DNA from: an uncultured Collinsella sp.
GTDB lineage: Bacteria > Actinomycetota > Coriobacteriia > Coriobacteriales > Coriobacteriaceae
Direction of reading: 5' to 3'
Length of the DNA stretch: 8,517 nucleotides
Assembly (NCBI GenBank): GCA_905211615.1
Contig: CAJMBB010000084.1
Span: forward strand, 1 to 8,517
Each line of letters opens with the position of its first letter. The stretch's first letter is position 1. The notes beneath the pieces were generated by a model. That model was not told the origin of the DNA. It was given only the letters and a program-made list of their open reading frames with translations, and did not search any database. Shown here one piece after another: positions 1 through 5,729 of this stretch. The translations under genes were made by a program, and so were the position numbers.

Positions 1-749
1 CCGGCAGCCAGCGCATGCGCGACATCATTAACAAGAACGTGACCGAGGAGGACCTGGACCGTGCGGCCAAGGCGGCCTTCGAGGCCGGCTGGAACCGCAT
101 GAAGCTCTACTTTATGATGGGCCTTCCCGGCGAGCGCGACGAGGACATCGTGGCCATCGCCAATCTGGCCGATCACGTGCTGGAGCTCGGTCGTTCCGTG
201 GTGCCCAAGGCTCGTCGCGGCTCGATCTCGGTGTCGATCTCGGTTTCGGTCTTTATCCCTAAGGCTGCCACGCCGTTCCAGTGGTGCCCGCAGCTCGACT
301 ACGACGACGTCAAGCGTCGCCAGAAGCTGCTCATCACGAGCGTTCGCAACCGTGCCGTCCGCGTTCATTACCACGATGCCGAGACCTCGCTCATCGAGGC
401 CGCACTGTCCCGCGCCGGTCGTGACATGACGCCCGTCATCATCGACGCTTGGCGCTCGGGCTCTCGCTTTGACGCCTGGGCAGAGCATTTCTCGCTCGAT
501 AACTGGAAGGAAGCTGCTGCCAAAAACGGCATCGACCTCAATGAGCTCGTGCACCTGCCCTACGAGTTGGATTGGCGCCTGCCGTGGGAGCATGTGAGCC
601 CTGGCTGTACGCGCGGCTTCCTCGAGCGCGAGTACCGTCGCTCGCTCGAGGGCGTCACGACTCCCGACTGCACCCGCACGTCGTGCACCGGCTGCGGGAT
701 CTGCCCCACGCTCCACGCCAAGAATGTATTGATGGGTGATCGCGCATGA
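1..749 (+). CDS. B12-binding domain radical SAM protein (TIGR03960-like), C-terminal part, 5' end outside window
   Basis: This is the end of a larger gene. The reading frame is open from base 3, and the visible 248 residues begin GSQR, a motif late in the radical SAM core. The cobalamin-binding domain and the CxxxCxxC iron-sulfur motif therefore lie upstream and cannot be seen. The visible part has the family signature FIPK..TPFQW (about residues 84-94 of the fragment) and ends in a cysteine cluster, CxxCxxC at fragment residues 228, 231 and 234, with further cysteines at 202 and 223. The family resembles B12-dependent radical SAM enzymes, but its substrate is not established. The stop codon overlaps the start of the next gene (ATGA, 746-749), so the two are probably translationally coupled. 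This partner gene is the one expected for the family. A 12-base tandem repeat lies at 222-245. Identification is by motif and context. Confidence 0.88.
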   Translation, partial: GSQRMRDIINKNVTEEDLDRAAKAAFEAGWNRMKLYFMMGLPGERDEDIVAIANLADHVLELGRSVVPKARRGSISVSISVSVFIPKAATPFQWCPQLDYDDVKRRQKLLITSVRNRAVRVHYHDAETSLIEAALSRAGRDMTPVIIDAWRSGSRFDAWAEHFSLDNWKEAAAKNGIDLNELVHLPYELDWRLPWEHVSPGCTRGFLEREYRRSLEGVTTPDCTRTSCTGCGICPTLHAKNVLMGDRA

Positions 750-1558
750 GTGAGCGCCTGACCGACAACCCCTCGCTCTTTAGACTTCGTGTTCGCTATG
801 GCAAGCGCGATCGCCTTAAGTACCTGGGCCATCTCGAAGTGATCCATACCATTGAGCGCATCGTGCGCCGTGCGGGACTTCCCTATGCCGTCACGCAGGG
901 CTTTTCTCCGCACATGCGCGTGGGCTTCTCTTCGGCGCTACCGGTGGGTACGTCGTCGACCTGCGAGTGGTATGACCTGTTTATGACCGAGTTCGTGGCG
1001 CTCGACGAGGCGTTTGGGCGCCTGGCTGCGGCGTCTCCGGCCGATCTGGCGCCCATCGAGGCGGCGTACATCGACGTGCGCACGCCGGCGTTGACGGCGC
1101 AGCTCACGCGCCTGTCGTATCGCATCGACCTGCACTTGGATCCCGAGGCGCCCGTAAGCGCCGACGAGGTGCGTCGTGCGCTCGACACGCTGCGCGCGGG
1201 CAATGGCATCGACTACGTGCGCGGAAAAAAGAGCAAGCGCTTGGATTTGGATCACACGCTCGTGGGCTATGAGCTCACGGCGGGGGAGCGCCCGGACCAT
1301 TTGGTGCTCATGCTCGACACCCATGCCGACAACGAGGGCTCCATGCGTCCGGAAATTTTGCTTTCCGCTGCTGATGTTTTGTTGCAGGGCTTGACCCCGG
1401 GCGTGGATGCACCTATTGTTTCCACCGGTATGCAAGACCTCGTGACCATCTGCTCCTACGATGTCGAGCGTCGGAATCAAGCATGCGAGGACGACGAGGG
1501 CCGACTCGTCAGCCCCATACCTGTGCGAACTTGTGGATTTGCTCCACATACTCGTTGA
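746..1558 (+). CDS. TIGR03936 / DUF2344 radical SAM-associated protein
   Basis: The protein has 270 residues and an N-terminal DUF2344-type domain: RLRVRYGKRDRLKYLGHLEV near residues 13-32, then a GFSPHMR-x-GF-x-SALPVG stretch near residues 52-69. In many bacteria this domain is fused to, or encoded directly after, the B12-binding radical SAM protein. Here it is a separate gene overlapping it by 4 bases. Its biochemical role is unknown, and action as a partner or substrate-binding subunit of the radical SAM enzyme is inference. The ATG at 746 is chosen because of the ATGA overlap. The final 25-30 residues (after about SYDVERRN) do not look like the core domain and are encoded by DNA that also carries a 6-bp inverted repeat and the -35 box of the rplU promoter, so the tail may be variable. 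The TGA stop is at 1556-1558. Confidence 0.88.
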   Translation: MSERLTDNPSLFRLRVRYGKRDRLKYLGHLEVIHTIERIVRRAGLPYAVTQGFSPHMRVGFSSALPVGTSSTCEWYDLFMTEFVALDEAFGRLAAASPADLAPIEAAYIDVRTPALTAQLTRLSYRIDLHLDPEAPVSADEVRRALDTLRAGNGIDYVRGKKSKRLDLDHTLVGYELTAGERPDHLVLMLDTHADNEGSMRPEILLSAADVLLQGLTPGVDAPIVSTGMQDLVTICSYDVERRNQACEDDEGRLVSPIPVRTCGFAPHTR

Positions 1559-1583
1559 CGGGGGTATTTTCGCCTGCTACTAT
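1555..1583 (+). promoter_or_regulatory. Predicted sigma-70-type promoter of rplU-rpmA
   Basis: TTGACG at 1555-1560 matches the -35 consensus at 5 of 6 positions. A 17-base spacer separates it from TACTAT at 1578-1583, preceded by TG at 1575-1576 (extended -10). An overlapping TATATT lies at 1581-1586. The predicted transcription start is near 1590, giving a leader of about 36 bases before rplU. The stop codon TGA of the upstream gene (1556-1558) lies inside the -35 box. Confidence 0.65.
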
Positions 1584-1625
1584 ATTCGGCTGTTGCACTA
1601 ACTGATGCATGAAGGGCAAGTAAAC

Positions 1626-2000
1626 ATGTACGCAATCGTTAACACGGGCGGCAAGCAGTACAAGGTCGCCACCGACGATGTCATCACCGTCGAGAAGATC
1701 GAGGGCAATGAGGGCGACAAGGTCACCCTGCCGGTTATCTTCCTCAACGATGGTAAGAAGATCGTCACCGATCCCGACAAGCTGGCCAAGGCCAAGGTTA
1801 CCGCTCAGATCGTTGAGCAGTTCAAGGGCGAGAAGCAGCTGGTCTTCAAGTTCCACAAGCGCAAGCGCTATCGTCGTCTGAAGGGTCACCGTCAGCAGCT
1901 CACCAAGCTGAAGATCGTGAAGGTTCAGGCTACCTCCCGCGCCAAGAAGGCTGTCAAGGCAGAGGCTGAGGCTGTTGCCGAGGCTCCCGTCGCCGAGTAG
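1626..2000 (+). CDS. rplU: 50S ribosomal protein L21
   Basis: L21 is a large-subunit protein that binds 23S rRNA. The 124-residue product opens with the L21 signature MYAIVNTGGKQYKV and carries the basic block KFHKRKRYRR-x-KGHRQ near residues 75-91, the RNA-binding end of the family. The usual core is about 102 residues. Here roughly 20 more follow, rich in Lys, Ala and Glu. The start is the ATG at 1626, not the in-frame ATG at 1605: 1626 begins the conserved N-terminus and has GAAGGG at 1611-1616 as a Shine-Dalgarno sequence 9 bases upstream. The gene has its own promoter and is followed 33 bases later by rpmA, the near-universal order. In Clostridia-like relatives an RNase E/G gene often precedes rplU and a Prp protease gene follows it. 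Neither is present here. Confidence 0.97.
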   Translation: MYAIVNTGGKQYKVATDDVITVEKIEGNEGDKVTLPVIFLNDGKKIVTDPDKLAKAKVTAQIVEQFKGEKQLVFKFHKRKRYRRLKGHRQQLTKLKIVKVQATSRAKKAVKAEAEAVAEAPVAE

Positions 2001-2033
2001 ATTACACTCGTAACGAAAGAGTAGGTATACACA

Positions 2034-2291
2034 ATGGCACACAAAAAAGGACTCGGTTCCTCCCGTAATGGCCGTGACTCCCGCGGTCAGCGCCTTGGCA
2101 CGAAGCGCTATGCCGGCCAGACGGTAACCACGGGCACGATTCTCGTCCGTCAGCACGGCACGCACATCCACCCGGGTGAGAACGTTGGCCGTGGTAAGGA
2201 CGACACGCTGTTCGCGCTGGTCGACGGTACCGTTGAGTTCCACAAGGGTATCAAGCACAGGGTCAGCGTACGCCCGCTCGCGAACGCGTAA
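2034..2291 (+). CDS. rpmA: 50S ribosomal protein L27
   Basis: L27 is a large-subunit protein whose N-terminus reaches towards the peptidyl-transferase centre. The 85-residue product is full length and starts MAHKKGLGSSRNGRDS, with the family's TVTTGTILVRQHGTHIHPG-type block in the middle. It has no cleavable N-terminal extension. This fits the absence of a prp (ysxB) protease gene, which in Firmicutes sits between rplU and rpmA and removes that extension. The usual GG after KK-x is GL here, a small variation near the tip. The ATG at 2034 follows a purine-rich GAAAGAGTAGG at 2015-2025. The gene is co-transcribed with rplU and followed by a terminator at 2317-2359. Confidence 0.97.
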   Translation: MAHKKGLGSSRNGRDSRGQRLGTKRYAGQTVTTGTILVRQHGTHIHPGENVGRGKDDTLFALVDGTVEFHKGIKHRVSVRPLANA

Positions 2292-2316
2292 TTCACCCTT
2301 CATAGAGCACATATGT

Positions 2317-2359
2317 GGGAGGCACTTGAGTTTTAGGATTCAAGGGTCTCCCTCTTTTT
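2317..2359 (+). terminator. Rho-independent terminator or attenuator between rpmA and obgE
   Basis: The left arm 2317-2329 (GGGAGGC, A, CTTGA) pairs with the right arm 2340-2352 (TCAAG, G, GTCTCCC). This gives 12 pairs, one of them G-U, around a single A/G mismatch, with a 10-base loop. The T-rich run TCTTTTT (2353-2359) follows directly. The obgE Shine-Dalgarno AGGAGG begins 3 bases after the T run, so any transcript reaching obgE from upstream must pass through this structure. Confidence 0.8.
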
Positions 2360-2375
2360 GTAGGAGGCGATTCTG

Positions 2376-3842
2376 TTGTCACAGTTCACCGATATCAGCC
2401 GCATTAACGTTTGCGGCGGCGACGGCGGAGCCGGATGCATGTCGTTTAGGCGCGAGGCATTTGTCCCCAAGGGCGGCCCCGATGGCGGCGACGGCGGTCG
2501 TGGCGGCAATGTCGTCATCCAGGCCGATGCTCAGCTGTCTTCGTTGATCGATTACCGCTTTAAGCATCACTTCCGCGCCGAGCGCGGCACGCACGGGCAG
2601 GGTGCCCGTCGTAACGGTAAGAGCGGCGAGGACCTGATCCTGAAGGTTCCCATGGGTACCGTGGTGCGTGAGCTCGACCCCGAGACGCAGACCCCGATGT
2701 TCGAGATTGCCGATCTTGTGCACGACGGCGAGCGCGTTGTCGTGGCGCCCGGTGGCGCTGGTGGTCTGGGCAATACGCACTTTGTGACGTCGGTGCGCCG
2801 CGCGCCCGCGTTCGCCCAGCTGGGCGAGCCGGCCGAGGAGCACTGGATTGAGCTTGAGATGAAGCTTATGGCCGATGCCGCGCTCGTGGGCTTTCCCTCG
2901 GTAGGTAAGTCATCGCTCATTGCACGCATGAGTGCCGCCCGCCCCAAGATCGCTGACTACCCGTTTACCACGCTCGTGCCGAACCTCGGCATGGTGCGTG
3001 CCGGCGAATATTCTTACGTCGTTGCCGACGTCCCCGGTCTCATCGAGGGCGCGAGCGAGGGCAAGGGCCTGGGTCACCAGTTCCTGCGCCACATTGAGCG
3101 TACGGCCCTGATCATGCATGTCGTCGACATGACGGGCGGTTTTGAGGATCGCGATCCGGTTGAGGACTATCGCATCATCAACCGCGAGCTCGAGCAGTAT
3201 GGCGCCGAGCTTTCGGAGCGTCCGCAGATCGTCGTTGCCAACAAGTGCGACGCGCCTGGCACGGCCGACAAGATTGCCGACCTCAAGCGCGCAGCGCTCG
3301 ACGATGGACATATGTTCTTTGCCGTGTCTGCTGTGACGGGCGCCGGCCTCAACACGCTGATGCTTGCCGTGGGTGAGCAGGTGGCCAAGCTCCGCGCCGA
3401 GCTGGCGGTCTCTGATGAGCCGGTCGATCTGCGCGACGAGGAGTGGGAGCGCCGCCGTCTGCAGCGCGAGAAGCGGTTCCGCATTGTTCAAGAAGAGCCT
3501 CATGCCTTCCGTGTGGTTGGTCGCGCGATTGAGCGCATGGTCATCCAGACCGACTGGGAAAACGAGGAAGCCGTCATCTACCTGCAGCATAAGTTTGCGC
3601 GCATGGGTGTCGACGACGCGCTCGAGAAGGCCGGTTGCCGTGCGGGCGACGAGGTCCGCATTTGCCAGCGCGCCTTTGACTTTGAGGGCGCCGAGGACTT
3701 CTCGGAATACGAGGACGAGCTCGAGGATGCAGACGTTGAGGTTATTGACGTAGCGGCCGAGGGTGCGGACGTGGCTGATGCCACCGAGGGCTCCGAAGGC
3801 ACTACCGAAGTCGACGTTGTTGAGACCCCGGAGGGCGAGTAG
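2376..3842 (+). CDS. obgE: GTPase ObgE/CgtA
   Basis: ObgE is an essential GTPase that associates with the 50S subunit during its assembly and links growth to nucleotide levels. Its 488 residues show the three Obg parts. A glycine-rich Obg fold (about 1-158) contains GGDGG and FRREAFVPKGGPDGGDGGRGG. The G domain has G1 GFPSVGKS (172-179), the G2 threonines in DYPFTT (194-199), G3 DVPG (218-221), G4 NKCD (289-292) and G5 SA (318-319). A C-terminal OCT domain runs about 366-435. The last 50 residues or so are strongly acidic (Glu, Asp, Ala, Val). The TTG start at 2376 is chosen because AGGAGG lies at 2362-2367, 8 bases before it, and the conserved N-terminus begins at once. No motif is missing. 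It heads a run with nadD, yqeK and rsfS. Confidence 0.97.
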   Translation: MSQFTDISRINVCGGDGGAGCMSFRREAFVPKGGPDGGDGGRGGNVVIQADAQLSSLIDYRFKHHFRAERGTHGQGARRNGKSGEDLILKVPMGTVVRELDPETQTPMFEIADLVHDGERVVVAPGGAGGLGNTHFVTSVRRAPAFAQLGEPAEEHWIELEMKLMADAALVGFPSVGKSSLIARMSAARPKIADYPFTTLVPNLGMVRAGEYSYVVADVPGLIEGASEGKGLGHQFLRHIERTALIMHVVDMTGGFEDRDPVEDYRIINRELEQYGAELSERPQIVVANKCDAPGTADKIADLKRAALDDGHMFFAVSAVTGAGLNTLMLAVGEQVAKLRAELAVSDEPVDLRDEEWERRRLQREKRFRIVQEEPHAFRVVGRAIERMVIQTDWENEEAVIYLQHKFARMGVDDALEKAGCRAGDEVRICQRAFDFEGAEDFSEYEDELEDADVEVIDVAAEGADVADATEGSEGTTEVDVVETPEGE

Positions 3843-3845
3843 GCC

Positions 3846-4523
3846 ATGTCGCTGCGCGGTGGAATCGGTTTGCCCGAGCTGCCCATAAAAGAGGGCAAAG
3901 AGTTTCGGCTTGGCATTATGGGCGGCACCTTTGACCCGATTCATTACGGGCACTTGGTTACCGCCGAGCAGGCTCGCGAGTCGCTCGACTTGGACGCTGT
4001 GCTTTTTATGCCGGCCGGCTCTCCCGCCTTTAAGCTTGACAAACCGGTGACGCCTGCTGAGGACCGTTATGCCATGACGGTCCTCGCCACCGCCGCGAAC
4101 CCGGCCTTTTTGGCGAGTCGGTTCGAGATCGACCGTCCGGGCGTAACCTACACGGCCGATACGCTTCATGCCCTTCGCGACTTTTATCCGCCGCAGGTAA
4201 AGCTCTACTTTATTACGGGCGCCGACGCGATTATCGATATTGTGACTTGGCATGATGCCGAACGAATCGCTGAGCTTGCTACCTTTATTGCTGCGACGCG
4301 ACCGGGCTTTGATATCGATACGGCGCGTGCCCGAATCAAAGAGTCGGGGCTGCCGTTCGACGTGCGCTATATTCAGATTCCGGCGCTGGCGATCAGCTCG
4401 ACGAACATTCGTAAGCGAGTTGCCCGCGGCATGAGCGTGCGCTATCTTACGAGCGAGTCTGTGCTCGGCTACATTCGCAAGCGCGGTTTGTATGTCGATC
4501 TGGGCCAAGAAGATTTTGAGTGA
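3846..4523 (+). CDS. nadD: Nicotinate-nucleotide adenylyltransferase
   Basis: NadD transfers AMP from ATP to nicotinate mononucleotide, giving deamido-NAD, in the cytoplasmic NAD synthesis pathway. The 225-residue protein has the nucleotidyltransferase signature GGTFDPIHYGHL with the HxGH pair at His33 and His36, and the second ATP-binding motif ISSTNIR at 183-189. The catalytic domain starts near residue 21. The 20 residues before it are an extension not needed by the family. The ATG at 3846 is the only reasonable upstream start: the frame meets the obgE stop 3 bases before it, and GGAGGGCGAGTAGG at 3832-3845 supplies the Shine-Dalgarno. A TTG at 3870 is the weaker alternative. Position between obgE and yqeK is typical of Gram-positive genomes. 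A yhbY gene that often separates obgE and nadD is absent. Confidence 0.95.
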   Translation: MSLRGGIGLPELPIKEGKEFRLGIMGGTFDPIHYGHLVTAEQARESLDLDAVLFMPAGSPAFKLDKPVTPAEDRYAMTVLATAANPAFLASRFEIDRPGVTYTADTLHALRDFYPPQVKLYFITGADAIIDIVTWHDAERIAELATFIAATRPGFDIDTARARIKESGLPFDVRYIQIPALAISSTNIRKRVARGMSVRYLTSESVLGYIRKRGLYVDLGQEDFE

Positions 4524-4536
4524 TGGGGGGTCTACG

Positions 4537-5145
4537 TTGTCGGTAGAGGATCAGTTTGAGGGCGATGAGCGCGCGCTGCTCAAGCGCATTCAAGAGCTGC
4601 TCGATGTTCGCATGAAGGATAAGCGCAAGCGCTATGTGCATTCGCTGGGTGTTGCCGAGACCGCGCTTCATCTAGCCGAGGTCTACGGCGTTGACCGCTT
4701 TGATGCCGCTGCCGCCGGCCTGATCCATGACTGGGACAAGGTGCTCTCCGACGACGAGCTGGTCACGCGCGCTCTGCATTACGGCATTAAGATTGCCGGC
4801 TCTCCGTCTGCCGCGACGCCGCTTTTGCATGGCCCGGTTGCCGCCTATGAGCTTCCGCAGCTCTTTCCCGAGCTGTCGTCGGCGGTCTTTCAGGCTGTCG
4901 ACCGTCACACCGTGGGTGCCTGCGACATGACGCCGCTCGATATGGTGGTCTTTGTGGCCGATGCCATCGAGCCCAACCGTCACGGTGACTATGCGCATGC
5001 GCTGCGCAAGATGGTGGGGAAGTCCTCGCTCGACGAGTTGTTCTTCTCCTGTTTTGCGCAGGGTCTGGTCTATGTGATCCAGTCCGGGCGCTATCTTTAT
5101 CCCACGGCTATTACGATTTACAACCATTACGCCCAGCTGCGCTAG
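4537..5145 (+). CDS. yqeK: HD-domain bis(5'-nucleosyl)-tetraphosphatase YqeK (symmetrical Ap4A hydrolase)
   Basis: YqeK proteins are iron-dependent HD-domain phosphohydrolases that split Ap4A into two ADP, keeping this alarmone low. With a TTG start at 4537 the product has 202 residues, close to the family's roughly 190. The metal ligands are visible: His35 (in VHSLG), His64-Asp65 (in LIHDWDK), His98 (in LLHG), His124 (in DRHTVG) and Asp142 (in FVADAIEPNR). TTG 4537 is preferred because a G run, 4525-4530, lies 6 bases upstream and it falls 13 bases after the nadD stop. An in-frame ATG at 4492 would add 15 residues and overlap nadD by 32 bases, so it cannot be excluded. The nadD-yqeK-rsfS order is common. 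The LCP-family gene that lies between yqeK and rsfS in some relatives is missing. Confidence 0.9.
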   Translation: MSVEDQFEGDERALLKRIQELLDVRMKDKRKRYVHSLGVAETALHLAEVYGVDRFDAAAAGLIHDWDKVLSDDELVTRALHYGIKIAGSPSAATPLLHGPVAAYELPQLFPELSSAVFQAVDRHTVGACDMTPLDMVVFVADAIEPNRHGDYAHALRKMVGKSSLDELFFSCFAQGLVYVIQSGRYLYPTAITIYNHYAQLR

Positions 5146-5173
5146 CTCGGGTGTGTCTAGAAAGAGGTATTCC

Positions 5174-5629
5174 ATGGCCGACGAGACCATGACCGACGAG
5201 CAGATTCTTGAAGGTGTGGAGCACAAGAGCTTCGCCGCCACGTCCGACCGCACTGCTGCCTCGCTGTCCGCGAGCGGTGTCGCCGCCGAGGATGTCGCCC
5301 GCGCCGCTGCGCAGGCCGCCTACGACAAGAAGGGCGAGGACGTGCAGGTGCTCGACCTGACCGAGCTTTCCGATGTGTGCGACTACTTTGTGCTCGCCAC
5401 CGGTACCAACAACCGCCAGGTCGATTCGATCGTCGACGAGATCGAGGAGAAGGTCGCCGAGGCTTGCAGCGAGCACCCGTTTTCCATCGAGGGTCGCGAG
5501 CAGAAGACCTGGATGCTCATGGACTACGGCTCGGTTGTCGTCCACGTCTTTACTCCCGAAGCCCGCGACTTCTACCGCCTCGAGAAACTCTGGGGCGACG
5601 CTCCCCAGCTTCCCCTCAACCTCCTCTAG
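5174..5629 (+). CDS. rsfS: Ribosome silencing factor RsfS
   Basis: RsfS binds L14 on the large subunit and blocks joining with the 30S subunit when nutrients are scarce. The 151-residue product carries the complete DUF143 domain from about residue 41: VLDLTELSDVCDYFVLATGTNNRQ, then W-x-LMDYGSVVVHVF and the closing FYRLEKLWGDA. Ahead of it is a roughly 35-40-residue Ala/Ser/Glu-rich leader not found in the shortest family members. The ATG at 5174 is chosen over the in-frame GTG at 5153 because AAAGAGG at 5161-5167 is a good Shine-Dalgarno 6 bases before it, and the GTG has no such site. It is the last gene of the obgE group and is followed by a strong terminator. Confidence 0.93.
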   Translation: MADETMTDEQILEGVEHKSFAATSDRTAASLSASGVAAEDVARAAAQAAYDKKGEDVQVLDLTELSDVCDYFVLATGTNNRQVDSIVDEIEEKVAEACSEHPFSIEGREQKTWMLMDYGSVVVHVFTPEARDFYRLEKLWGDAPQLPLNLL

Positions 5630-5675
5630 GACCTTATTTGGGCCGGGGCTTCTCTTGAACTACCCTTTACCGTTC

Positions 5676-5717
5676 GCCGGGCAGTTGCACTACCTGCAGC
5701 TGCCCGGCTTTCTTTTT
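5676..5717 (+). terminator. Strong Rho-independent terminator after rsfS
   Basis: GCCGGGCAGTTGC (5676-5688) pairs with GCAGCTGCCCGGC (5696-5708). The 13-bp stem has one G-U pair, a 7-base loop, and TTTCTTTTT (5709-5717) directly after it. On the opposite strand no T run follows the stem, so it should stop only plus-strand transcription of the obgE-rsfS group. The remaining bases between rsfS and this hairpin (5630-5675) hold nothing I can recognise. Confidence 0.92.
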
Positions 5718-5729
5718 GCCCAAAGGCGG

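Noticed and set aside
938..1549. A minus-strand open frame of 203 codons opposite the DUF2344 gene
   Set aside because: It is an antisense shadow. The plus-strand gene has clear family motifs and a coupled start.
1605..1625. A longer rplU start at ATG 1605
   Set aside because: It would place the good Shine-Dalgarno inside the gene and add seven residues before the conserved L21 N-terminus.
1509..2312. A minus-strand open frame of 267 codons opposite rplU and rpmA
   Set aside because: It spans two certain ribosomal protein genes and the rplU promoter. Its Leu/Val-rich product has no domain signature.
2910..4508. A long minus-strand open frame of 532 codons opposite obgE and nadD
   Set aside because: It is the mirror of two well-identified genes with strong codon bias. 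The protein shows no recognisable motif and is rich in Leu, Arg, His and Val as expected of antisense frames in high-GC DNA.
5641..5717. Bidirectional use of the rsfS terminator for dinB
   Set aside because: The minus-strand sequence after the stem (opposite 5660-5675) has no T run, so intrinsic termination of dinB there is not supported.
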